Position numbers and translations under genes: made by a program. From Candidatus Tectomicrobia bacterium (lineage in GTDB: Bacteria > UBA8248), in the NCBI GenBank assembly GCA_016192135.1, contig JACPUR010000017.1, forward strand, positions 301,160-365,159: a stretch of 64,000 nucleotides of DNA. The letters are read 5' to 3'. Shown here piece after piece: positions 9,209 through 17,082 of the stretch (positions are counted from its first letter, which is position 1; each line of letters opens with the position of its first letter). A model generated the notes under the pieces. That model did no database searches and was not told the DNA's origin. It saw only the letters and a program-made list of their open reading frames with translations.

Positions 9209-9245
9209 CAAAAAGCCCCGGGGCGTCCTGCCCCGGGGCTTTTTG
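9209..9245 (+). terminator. Intrinsic terminator after the binding-protein gene
   Basis: A 16-bp perfect stem (9209-9224 with 9230-9245) with a GTCCT loop has an A-run on the left arm and a T-run on the right. It can therefore act in both directions. It lies 17 bp after the stop. Confidence 0.85.
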
Positions 9246-9383
9246 CCGCTTCGCGCCGGGCGCGGCGGGTCAACATGAGGACGCCCGCGTTCCTGGTGGC
9301 GGCTCTTCCTCTTGCCTGTGGCAGAGGGTCTTTCAAATAAACTCTGGAGGACGAAGGTCCGGATTGTCCTTTTGTCCCAAAGG

Positions 9384-9409
9384 AAAAGCCCCGGGAAAAA
9401 ATCCCGGGG
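9384..9409 (-). terminator. Intrinsic terminator for the permease-ATPase operon
   Basis: An 8-bp GC stem (9389-9396 with 9402-9409) with an A5 loop on the plus strand is followed, when read on the minus strand, by CTTTTCC. It sits about 40 bp beyond the permease stop. Confidence 0.65.
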
Positions 9410-9449
9410 TCCGTTTCGGATCGGACGGATGGACCGAGGGGCCTGCGGG

Positions 9450-10367
9450 CTAGACCTTCTTGTTCTGCCCACCCATCGCTTCCATCATCCCCCACCGGAT
9501 GACGGTCCGCTTTTCGACGGGCTGGAAGAGCACCTTCTCCAAGAGAAATCCGAAAACGCCCAGGATCGACAGCGCCACCATCATGAAGGCGATGTCGAGG
9601 AATTCCTGGGCGTCGAAGATGCCGGCCGAAAGCCCCCACTTGATCCCGCTGAAAGCCTCGGCGCCTACGCCGGCACGCCAGGCGCGGGCCATCCCGATCC
9701 GGAACCCGCTCATGATCATCGGAAGGGAGCCGGGGATGACGACCGTGCGGAAGATGGTCATCTTGTTGGCATTCATGGACTGGGCGGCCCGGATCCAAAC
9801 GGGATTGACGGTCTTCACCCCCGTCCATACCGCCATGGTAATGGGCAGAAATGTGGCAAACCCAGTGATGATGATGACGGTCTGGTTTCCAAGGCCGAAC
9901 CAGATTACCGCCATGGGCACCCAGGCCAGGGCCGGAATCGGCAGGAGCACGGCGATGAGGGGATAGCAGAACGATTCCCATAAGGCGAAGCGGCCCATCA
10001 GAACGCCGATGATGACCCCAAAGATCGCGCCCAGCAGGAACGCAAACGGCAACCGCCAAGCGGTGTGGAAAGTGTGCCATAAGATGGGGCTCTGGAAGAA
10101 GTAGTAGAAATAATCGAAGAGCCCCAGGGCTGGATTTTCCTGAATCGCGTCCATCAGGGGGCCCATCAGAAGCTCCCACCCGCGATAGGCGATGGCGTCC
10201 AGGGTGGGGAAGAGCTGGCCCAGGTTCCCCTTCGCCTGCATGGCGGCGATCTGCCATATGGTCAGGATCACCAGAAAAGGATAGGCTGGCCGCAGCTTCT
10301 GCCAGATCGAGGACGTCTTTTTCTTTTCAGTCATGTCCGGCGTGGGAAGAGTCTGGGCTTCCTGCAC
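9450..10367 (-). CDS. ABC transporter permease (nitrate/sulfonate/taurine type)
   Basis: This 305-residue inner-membrane protein of the BPD_transp_1 family has about six hydrophobic segments. The first is at about 29-45 and the last at about 262-282. The cytoplasmic EAA loop that docks the ATPase is visible as AAQSMNANKMTIFRTVVIPG (about 190-209). The region between segments 1 and 2 is longer than in SsuC. An internal ATG at residue 12 is an alternative start. It follows the ATPase gene by 12 bp in the same operon and is convergent with its likely binding protein. Confidence 0.9.
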   Translation of the reverse strand: MQEAQTLPTPDMTEKKKTSSIWQKLRPAYPFLVILTIWQIAAMQAKGNLGQLFPTLDAIAYRGWELLMGPLMDAIQENPALGLFDYFYYFFQSPILWHTFHTAWRLPFAFLLGAIFGVIIGVLMGRFALWESFCYPLIAVLLPIPALAWVPMAVIWFGLGNQTVIIITGFATFLPITMAVWTGVKTVNPVWIRAAQSMNANKMTIFRTVVIPGSLPMIMSGFRIGMARAWRAGVGAEAFSGIKWGLSAGIFDAQEFLDIAFMMVALSILGVFGFLLEKVLFQPVEKRTVIRWGMMEAMGGQNKKV

Positions 10368-10379
10368 GGTGTTGCCCTC

Positions 10380-11123
10380 TCAGGTGCGAATCAGCCGGTC
10401 GATTTCCCGCTGCAACTCGATGAACTCCAACGCGAGGGCGTCCCGGGGCCGGGCGAAATTCACCGGGATGATTTCACGGATGCGGCCCGGGCGCGGGATG
10501 AAGACCGCGACGCGGTTGCCCAAATAAACCGCCTCGCTGAGGTTGTGCGTCACATAGACGACCGTCTTCTTCGTCTTCTGCCACACGTCCACCGTCAGTT
10601 CCTGGAGTTCTTCGCGCGTCTGGGCGTCGAGCGCCCCGAAGGGCTCGTCCATGAGCAGGATCTGGGGGTCGAACGCAAGCGCCCGGGCAACGGCCACCCT
10701 CTGCCGCATGCCGCCAGAGAGGTTGTGGGGATAAAAGTCCGCAAACTCCTCGAGCCGGACGAGGCGGAGGTACTCCATCGCAATCTTCTTCCGCTCCTCG
10801 GCGGGTACTTTCCGGATTTCGAGGCCATATTCGACGTTCTTGCGCGCGGTCCGCCAGGGGAAGAGGGCATACTCCTGGAACACCACCCCCTTGTCATAAT
10901 CATCGTTGAGGGGCTTCCCGTCCATCAGGACTTGTCCTGCGGTGATTTCGACGAAGCCGGCGAGGATGTTCAGGAGCGTGGTCTTGCCGCAGCCGGAGAG
11001 CCCGACCAGACAGAGGAATTCGCCGTCCTGGATATCCAGATTGATGTTCTCAAGCGCGTGAACGCGGCGCTCGGGCGTGTCATACACCTTTCGGAGGTTC
11101 CGGATTTGAATTTTCGCCACCAT
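10380..11123 (-). CDS. ABC transporter ATP-binding protein (SsuB/TauB/NrtD type)
   Basis: This 247-residue ATPase has Walker A GLSGCGKTT (about residue 39), the Q-loop at VVFQEYALFPWRT, the signature LSGGMRQRVAVARA (about 140), Walker B ILLMDEPFGALD (about 160), and the switch histidine in VVYVTHNLSEA. FQEYALFPW is typical of the taurine/nitrate/sulfonate subfamily. It is the first gene of a two-gene operon with the permease. Confidence 0.93.
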   Translation of the reverse strand: MVAKIQIRNLRKVYDTPERRVHALENINLDIQDGEFLCLVGLSGCGKTTLLNILAGFVEITAGQVLMDGKPLNDDYDKGVVFQEYALFPWRTARKNVEYGLEIRKVPAEERKKIAMEYLRLVRLEEFADFYPHNLSGGMRQRVAVARALAFDPQILLMDEPFGALDAQTREELQELTVDVWQKTKKTVVYVTHNLSEAVYLGNRVAVFIPRPGRIREIIPVNFARPRDALALEFIELQREIDRLIRT

Positions 11124-11205
11124 CGGGGGGTCTCATTCTCCCTGGGATAAGGGGACGAATCGGCGGAAAATGCCTCCAGTTTTCGACAGATTTGGGCTTG
11201 CTCCG

Positions 11206-11233
11206 ATAATAGCAAAAACTCACCCATAAACAA
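11206..11233 (-). promoter_or_regulatory. Promoter and inverted repeat upstream of the ABC ATPase
   Basis: On the minus strand the elements are TTGTTT (11228-11233) and TATTAT (11206-11211) with a 16-bp spacer, about 80 bp before the ATPase start. A 7-bp inverted repeat (CCCATAA at 11223-11229 and TTATGGG at 11240-11246) straddles the -35, so it is a candidate operator for a substrate-responsive regulator. Confidence 0.5.
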
Positions 11234-11309
11234 GCATAATTATGGGAAATGTCGCTCGAAGACGGCTGAATTCAGGGAACAGCGGGAAGGGGCCCGCCGG
11301 GAAATCCTG

Positions 11310-11346
11310 CCCTCTCCCCGGACCCCCAGGGGGGCCGGGGAGAGGG
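11310..11346. repeat. Intergenic GC-rich hairpin
   Basis: A 12-bp perfect stem (11310-11321 with 11335-11346) encloses a second C5/G5 pairing. It lies just beyond the stop of the cytochrome c prime gene and has no T-run. It resembles the hairpins at 16968-17002 and 38231-38254 in composition (CT-rich arm against AG-rich arm) and is probably a dispersed element. Confidence 0.5.
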
Positions 11347-11354
11347 TTCGGACC

Positions 11355-11840
11355 TCAGCTTTTCTTCTTGGGCGGCTGCCGGAATTCCTTGTGGCAGGCC
11401 GCGCAGTTGGAACCCATCGCCTTGACGGCCGCCTCGGTCTTTTGCTTGTCCTTGGTCCGGGCGGCCTCCACCACCTCCCGGGAGTCGTTCAGCATCTTCG
11501 AGGCGATCCGGTCGAATTTGGCCTTCTCCTCCCAGATTTTGGGGAGGGCGGTCGTCTTCCCGGCCAGGTCCTTCTTCTCGAAAGCCTCCCCGATGCCCAG
11601 GGCGTTTTCCCCGATTTCGCTGGCGAGCATGACAACCTTGGGGTATTCCCCCGCCTTGAGCGCCCCGTTGAGGGCCTTCATGGCCTTGGCGTTGCCCTGC
11701 ATCAGCTTCTTGCGGCCCGCGACCGCCTTGCTGTCTTTCTGTTCCTGCGCCGCCTCGAGGGCCGACCAGCCGCCCATGAGCGAAGCCGCGACGAGAATGG
11801 CCGCCGCCCCCAAAAGTGCCGCCCGCACCTTCCCGACCAT
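11355..11840 (-). CDS. Cytochrome c prime-like (class II c-type cytochrome)
   Basis: This is a 161-residue exported protein with a signal peptide of about 31 residues ending near SALEAA. The only heme motif, CAACH, lies at the very C-terminus (about residues 148-152), preceded by a four-helix-bundle-like alpha-helical sequence. C-terminal heme attachment is diagnostic of the cytochrome c prime / c556 class. The ATG at 11840 is preceded by GGGGAGA. Likely roles are periplasmic electron transfer or NO binding; which one cannot be told from the sequence. Confidence 0.85.
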   Translation of the reverse strand: MVGKVRAALLGAAAILVAASLMGGWSALEAAQEQKDSKAVAGRKKLMQGNAKAMKALNGALKAGEYPKVVMLASEIGENALGIGEAFEKKDLAGKTTALPKIWEEKAKFDRIASKMLNDSREVVEAARTKDKQKTEAAVKAMGSNCAACHKEFRQPPKKKS

Positions 11841-11985
11841 CGGAGATCTCCCCTTAATGATTGTCCAATGACGAATCCCCCGATCCCGCCGGAGGCCACG
11901 AATCTTGTCGAACGAATGCTTCATTATACCGAAAAGTTCCGTTCATAGGAAAGCGGCCCGGCCCGCGGCGGCGGGCCGGGATGGA

Positions 11986-12013
11986 TTGACAGGGCGCCTT
12001 TCTCCGGCACAAT
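11986..12013 (+). promoter_or_regulatory. Predicted promoter for the CaiB/BaiF gene
   Basis: A consensus TTGACA (11986-11991) and CACAAT (12008-12013) are separated by 16 bp. The transcript would start about 20 bp before the ATG. Confidence 0.55.
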
Positions 12014-12040
12014 GAAACTTCGGACGACGTGGAGGACGCG

Positions 12041-13282
12041 ATGCCGGAGAGCGGGCCGCTGCCCCTGGAGGGGCTGCGCATCCTGGCGGTGGAGCAGTTC
12101 GGGGCGGGGCCCCTCGGGACCATGATCCTGGCGGACCTGGGCGCCGAGGTCATCAAGATCGAGAATCCGGCCACCCAGGGGGATTCGGCGCGGCCCGTGC
12201 CGCCCTACCCTCTTCCGAACAACGACAGCTATTATTTCCAAGGCTTCAACCGGAATAAGAAGAGCGTGGCGCTCGACATCGTGGCGCCCGAGGGCCGCGA
12301 GATTCTCCACAAGCTGGTGGCCCGCTCGGACGTGCTTTTCTCCAACTGCAAGGGGACGGACCCCGAGAAGCTCCAGCTCACCTACAAACACCTGGGCCTC
12401 TACAACGAGCGCCTGGTCTGCTGCTTTCTCTCCGGCTTCGGCATGACCGGCCCCCGCGCCTCCGAGCCCGCCTACGACTACCTCATGCAGGCCTACGCCG
12501 GGATCATGAGCCTCACCGGCGAACCGGGCGCCCCCCCGGCCAAGGCGGGGGTCAGCTTCGTGGACTATTCGGGTGGTTATCTCGGCATGCTCGGCCTGAT
12601 GACCGGCCTGTGGGAAGTGAGCCGGACGGGCCGGGGGCGGGACATCGACGTCTCGCTCCTCGAGGGCGCCGCCTATCAGCTCGGATATCTGGCCACCTGG
12701 GCGCTCAACTGCGGGCACGTGCCCCAGCGGTTTCCCCACAGCGCCCACCCCTCCCTCGTCCCCTCCCAGAATTTCGAAACCAAGGACGGCTGGGTGAGCG
12801 TCCTGTGCATGAAGCACCGGTTCTATCCCATCCTGGTGGAGAAGATGGGTCGCCGCGAGCTGGCCGCCGACCCCCGTTTCCGGACCCAGAAGGACCGCTT
12901 CGACAACCGGGACGCCCTGCTCGAAATTCTCTCCCGGGAATTTCGGACCCGAACCACGGCGGAATGGTCCGCCCTCCTGGCCGGCCATGTGCCCTTCGCG
13001 CCCGTCAACACCGTGGTCGAGGCCCTCGAAGACCCCCAGATCAGGGCCCGGGGGATGATCGTCGAGGTCGAGCATCCCGCCGCCGGGATCATGCAGATGC
13101 TGGGCTGCCCCATCCGGGTTCCCGGCGCCCGGATGCGCTGGAACCGGGCGCCCTACATGGGAGAGCACACACGGGAAGTGCTCTGCGAGCTGGCCGGCCT
13201 GCGCGAGGGGGAGCTGGAAGCCCTCCGGACCAAGGGAGTGGTGGAGTGGACGGAGCCTTCCGCTCCGGAGGGGAGGGCATAG
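12041..13282 (+). CDS. CaiB/BaiF family CoA transferase (family III)
   Basis: This 413-residue family III CoA transferase moves CoA between organic acids through an aspartyl-CoA thioester intermediate. It opens with LEGLRILAVEQFGAGPLGT and the CoA-site ADLGAEVIKIENP. The catalytic aspartate is expected in SEPAYDYLMQAYAGIM (about residues 142-157). Substrate is unknown (formyl-CoA, carnitine, bile acid and succinyl-CoA relatives share the fold). The ATG at 12041 has GGAG six bases upstream; a GTG at 12029 is less likely. It stands alone between a promoter and a terminator. Confidence 0.92.
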   Translation: MPESGPLPLEGLRILAVEQFGAGPLGTMILADLGAEVIKIENPATQGDSARPVPPYPLPNNDSYYFQGFNRNKKSVALDIVAPEGREILHKLVARSDVLFSNCKGTDPEKLQLTYKHLGLYNERLVCCFLSGFGMTGPRASEPAYDYLMQAYAGIMSLTGEPGAPPAKAGVSFVDYSGGYLGMLGLMTGLWEVSRTGRGRDIDVSLLEGAAYQLGYLATWALNCGHVPQRFPHSAHPSLVPSQNFETKDGWVSVLCMKHRFYPILVEKMGRRELAADPRFRTQKDRFDNRDALLEILSREFRTRTTAEWSALLAGHVPFAPVNTVVEALEDPQIRARGMIVEVEHPAAGIMQMLGCPIRVPGARMRWNRAPYMGEHTREVLCELAGLREGELEALRTKGVVEWTEPSAPEGRA

Positions 13283-13296
13283 ACCCGGCGGCCTCG

Positions 13297-13326
13297 AGAA
13301 TAACCCTAAAGGGGTAGTTATTCTTT
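13297..13326 (+). terminator. Probable terminator after the CaiB gene
   Basis: AGAATAAC (13297-13304) pairs with GTTATTCT (13317-13324). Inner C/G pairs extend the stem, and TT then follows. The T-run is short. Confidence 0.5.
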
Positions 13327-13353
13327 GAACCCTTTCGGGCTTGATTCGCAGTT

Positions 13354-13435
13354 TGAAATTTTGTGGGGTAAATCACTGAAATTTCGTCTCGGGTCAACAA
13401 CTTAGCTGTTGACCAAATTGTACACAAAAGATAAT
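13354..13435 (+). promoter_or_regulatory. Operator/promoter block upstream of the FecR-domain gene
   Basis: This AT-rich stretch stands out from its surroundings. It contains the direct repeat TGAAATTT at 13354-13361 and 13377-13384 (23 bp apart, about two helical turns). It also contains a perfect 8-bp inverted repeat GGTCAACA/TGTTGACC (13392-13399 and 13407-13414), whose right arm includes a TTGACC -35-like element, and GATAAT at 13430-13435 (15-bp spacer). The arrangement suggests a regulated promoter. Confidence 0.45.
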
Positions 13436-13505
13436 TTACGCCTGTATCCAATTGCGACATTCTTCATGTTCGCCGGCCAATGGACCAGTTGTAGGAGATG
13501 CATCC

Positions 13506-16500
13506 GTGCAGAAGAGCATTCTCTCCCGAGCCCTCGTTCTCGCCTCGTCGATCATCGCCGTTCTGCTCCTCTGGCCGGTGGATGCCTTGCCCCAGGCCGG
13601 TTCCACCGTGACCAAGGGCTCCTTCGTCGAGCGGTTTTTCGTCAACCGCTTCAGCCGCTCGCCCAACGCCCGCGACTATGTGCCCGCCAACATCGAGTCC
13701 CTGCCACCGGCCGAGCGCTACGCGGCCGTGGTGAAGGGCCTGAGCGATAAGGGCGTCGTGGCCCTCGTGGGGAGCCAGCCCGGCGACCCGCTGACCCGGC
13801 TCGAGTTCGTCACGCTCACCTACATCCTCGCCGGCGGCCCTCCGGGCAAGAGCCTGGCCGAGCAGAAGGAGTTCCTCCGCTCCAAGGGCGTCCTGGACCG
13901 CAACGACATCGGCTTCATCAAGACGTACCAGGGCGACGTCACCGTCACCCGGACGGGGCAGGAGCAGGCGCAGAAGGTCACCGGCGCCGAGCCCGTCCTC
14001 TTCCGCGACGTGGACGAAACCTCCGTCGGAGCCAAGATGGAGCTCCAGTTCGACGACGGCAGCGTCCTCTCCATCGGCGAGGACACCGCCATCACGATCG
14101 ACGAGATGATCTACGAGCCGGTTTCCGGGCGGCGCTCCATCCAGCTCCGGATGACCGTAGGCACCATCAAGGTCGATGCCGCGCCCAACACCCATCCGCA
14201 GTCCCGCTTCAACGTGGTGACGCCCAGCATGGTGGCCGGGGTGCGCGGCACCGTCTTCGCCATGGTCGTGAACGCCCAGGGCGCCACCAAGCTCATCACC
14301 CTCCGGGGCCTCGTGGGCGCCCGCCCCCTCCGGGCCGGGGAGGCGCGGCCCCGCACGCGGCGCGAGCTTCAGCAGGCGGGGGGCCGGGCCGGGACGACGA
14401 CCCAGGCGCCGCCCGCCGCCGCCGCCGTGGTGCCGGGGCAGGCGGGCCAGGCCCAGGAGGTCGTGGTCGGCGCCGGGCAGACGACCGAGGTGTCCTCCGC
14501 CGGGGCCCCCACGGCCGTCCAGCAGGCGACCCAGCAGGACATCCAGCAGGTGAACCAGGCGACCGCCGTCACGGCGCCGGCCCAGGCGGCCGCCGTCACC
14601 ACCACCCAGGTGCAGCAGACCAGCGTCATCGTCACCACCGCCACCAAGGCGTCGGCCGAGTCGGCGGTCCAGTCGAAGCAGGAAGCCCGCGAGCAGCTGG
14701 CCGTCAAGCCGACCACCGAGGACAAGGGCGATGCCACCACGGAACTGGTCGAGGTGGGCAAGGACACCGTCCTGGGCGGCTCCACCACCACCCCCACCAC
14801 CGCCGCCGTCGATCCTCTCGCCGGCCTGACGGGGGACTCCCTCAAGACCGCTTTCCTGAAGCTCACCGACACCCAGCAGGCGGAGAAGTTCGGTGGGCTC
14901 ACCACCTCCCAGCAGCGCGACCTGTTGGCGAGGATGAACCAGACCGAGTCCGAGGCCCTCCTGGCCCGCTTCAAGCCCAGCTCCCCCTTCACCGCGAAGG
15001 TGCTGGATTCCCTGCTCGACTACGGCGCGGTCTCCCAGGAGTTCTCACTCTCCGTCACAAGCAGCCTCCTGTGGCCGGGCGGGGTGGTCGAAAGCCGGAG
15101 CGGCCTCCTCAACCGCATCGGCATCCTCCTCGACAACCTGACGCCCGAGCAGGTGGTGGAGTTCGCCAACTGCGAGGATAACCACCCCACCCGCATCTGC
15201 GTGGGGAGCAACACCTCGGCTGGCAATTTCGACTGGTTCACGAACACCAGCGTAAATGACGATGAATTCACGACCCTGGGGGCGGCGGTGGCGACGGCCC
15301 TGAGCCGGGAGCTCGACCGCCTCGCCCAGGCCGGGGGCGTCCTCAACCGGCCCCACGGGCCCCAGGCCGGCGTCCCCACCCAGATGATCCTCGCCACGGC
15401 CTCCGGGGACGACATCTTCCCCTCCGGCGCCAACGAGAACACCTTCTTCACCCTCGCCAATGGGCGAAAGCTCGACCCCTGGTTCGTCGCCGCCGAGATC
15501 ATGTTCAATCTCGATGACCACCTCCCCGATCCGCTGAGTGTCACGGACCAAGCCACGCAGGACATCTGGGGCGGCGCCATGCGCCCCTCCGTCTACACCG
15601 GCAGGAACGGCGTCTACCAGGCCGGGCAGCTGCGCGCCGACGCGTTTGGGGACGGAGGGTTGATTAACGTCTCCTCCCGCGTCGCCGCCCTCAACGCGAA
15701 CGGCTTCCTCTCCTACGCCGTCCAGGTGGAGGAGGACATCGTCAACGCGGCCGCGAAGGTCATCCACGACCTGAACGCCTCCACGTTCGCGGGCAGCAGC
15801 AACATCATCAATCTCATCGACAGCCAGATCGAGGCGAGCACCATCCGGGCGCGCGACGCCCACTGGCAGGCCGTGGCCGACGCCCGGGCCGGGGTGGTGT
15901 TCTTCAACGGCGAGGGCCGCCGGGTCCGCGCCCAGCAGTACGTCTACCGGCCCGCGTCGAGCCCCGATCAGGTGCGATTGGTCGCGATCACCCTCGGCGA
16001 GCGGGGATCGGGACTCGGCTACATCGACGGCCGGGCCCAGTTCCAGAGCGGCCAGATGCCGACCACAGCCGCGGGCATCCGCGACCTGCCCTGGAACTCC
16101 TACTTCAGCGTGATGTACACGGGCGGTCCGTCCTTCTGCGCGAGCTCAGGATGCTTCATGGTGGTCGGAAGCCCCCAGAACAGCCCTCTCCTATCGAGCC
16201 TGAGGGTGGAAATCGGGAACGAGACGCCGGGGGAGTTCTTCCGGGAGGAAATCCTCGGTATCAGCAGCCGGTCGACCCTCTCCACCTTCAATTTCGCCGG
16301 GACTTCATTGGGCAGCCACACCGTCCAGTTCGTGGACGGCCCGCACAACCTGATCGTCAAGAGCCTGCCGGTATTCGGCACCACCGCGAAGACCTTCAGC
16401 ACTCCGACCAACTCGGCGTTCAATCCCCGGCTGGGCGCGTTCAGCGTTAGCAGCGGCCTCCCCGGCCAGATTCCGAGCGGCCAGTTCCGCGTCTATCCGG

Positions 16501-16925
16501 TCGAGTTCCACCCCAACGCCAATGTCCGCAACGGCCAAGATCAAAACAACCCGGCGGGCTTCAACTACTTCATGAACGATGCGGGCACCGTCCGGTCCTT
16601 CCCCGTCCGCTTCTCCGTCCTGGGGGATTCCACGACGCAGGCCAACTCGGGCCTCCAGACCTCGACCTGCGGCTCCGGGTCATCTCCTTGCGGCTTTAGC
16701 GCCGTCAAGTTCAACACCATATGGGATGCCCTCCGGGTGAACCTGAGCGATGCGACGGCGAACCCGGAAAGCAACCTGCCCACGATCAACATCGGGCCCA
16801 ACATTCTGGGCATCCGGGCGCCCGCGGTTTCGTCCATCACCGGGACCACATTTTTCCAGCAGGACATCCGCTCGGCCTTCATCCCCTTCCCGCGCATGAT
16901 CTGGAGGGGGGATTCCGAGTTCTAG
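13506..16925 (+). CDS. Large exported FecR-domain protein
   Basis: The GTG at 13506 has AGGAG eight bases upstream and starts a clear signal peptide (KSILSRALVLASSIIAVLLL, cleavage near DALPQA), giving 1139 residues. A FecR domain spans roughly residues 140-260. It includes the hallmark strand FNVVTPSMVAGVRGTVFAM, which in this family reads as a VxTPxxxxxVRGTxF motif. A Gln/Thr/Ala-rich low-complexity linker follows (about 290-420). The remaining 700 residues are unrecognised, with paired cysteines near CEDNHPTRIC, CASSGC and CGSGSSPCG. FecR domains classically pass surface signals, but large secreted FecR proteins like this often sit beside CHASE2 cyclases. No TonB receptor or ECF sigma factor is nearby. 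Confidence 0.8.
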   Translation: MQKSILSRALVLASSIIAVLLLWPVDALPQAGSTVTKGSFVERFFVNRFSRSPNARDYVPANIESLPPAERYAAVVKGLSDKGVVALVGSQPGDPLTRLEFVTLTYILAGGPPGKSLAEQKEFLRSKGVLDRNDIGFIKTYQGDVTVTRTGQEQAQKVTGAEPVLFRDVDETSVGAKMELQFDDGSVLSIGEDTAITIDEMIYEPVSGRRSIQLRMTVGTIKVDAAPNTHPQSRFNVVTPSMVAGVRGTVFAMVVNAQGATKLITLRGLVGARPLRAGEARPRTRRELQQAGGRAGTTTQAPPAAAAVVPGQAGQAQEVVVGAGQTTEVSSAGAPTAVQQATQQDIQQVNQATAVTAPAQAAAVTTTQVQQTSVIVTTATKASAESAVQSKQEAREQLAVKPTTEDKGDATTELVEVGKDTVLGGSTTTPTTAAVDPLAGLTGDSLKTAFLKLTDTQQAEKFGGLTTSQQRDLLARMNQTESEALLARFKPSSPFTAKVLDSLLDYGAVSQEFSLSVTSSLLWPGGVVESRSGLLNRIGILLDNLTPEQVVEFANCEDNHPTRICVGSNTSAGNFDWFTNTSVNDDEFTTLGAAVATALSRELDRLAQAGGVLNRPHGPQAGVPTQMILATASGDDIFPSGANENTFFTLANGRKLDPWFVAAEIMFNLDDHLPDPLSVTDQATQDIWGGAMRPSVYTGRNGVYQAGQLRADAFGDGGLINVSSRVAALNANGFLSYAVQVEEDIVNAAAKVIHDLNASTFAGSSNIINLIDSQIEASTIRARDAHWQAVADARAGVVFFNGEGRRVRAQQYVYRPASSPDQVRLVAITLGERGSGLGYIDGRAQFQSGQMPTTAAGIRDLPWNSYFSVMYTGGPSFCASSGCFMVVGSPQNSPLLSSLRVEIGNETPGEFFREEILGISSRSTLSTFNFAGTSLGSHTVQFVDGPHNLIVKSLPVFGTTAKTFSTPTNSAFNPRLGAFSVSSGLPGQIPSGQFRVYPVEFHPNANVRNGQDQNNPAGFNYFMNDAGTVRSFPVRFSVLGDSTTQANSGLQTSTCGSGSSPCGFSAVKFNTIWDALRVNLSDATANPESNLPTINIGPNILGIRAPAVSSITGTTFFQQDIRSAFIPFPRMIWRGDSEF

Positions 16926-16967
16926 TCCCATCCCCCGTTCAAGGAGTGCATGGGGAGTGGCTGAGTT

Positions 16968-17002
16968 CCCCTCCACCCCCTCCGTCAGAGGGGGTGGAGG
17001 GG
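16968..17002. repeat. Perfect 15-bp intergenic hairpin
   Basis: The arms at 16968-16982 (CT-rich) and 16988-17002 (AG-rich) are perfectly complementary, with loop CGTCA. It lies between the FecR-domain gene and the barrel gene. No T-run follows, so it is more likely a dispersed palindrome than a terminator, although it could attenuate. Confidence 0.55.
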
Positions 17003-17082
17003 TAAAAGGCATCGGGGTTCCAGTGTGAGCGGCCTGTCCTGATATAGGCTGGCTTCATCATTCCGCACCCGAAGGGGGAAAC

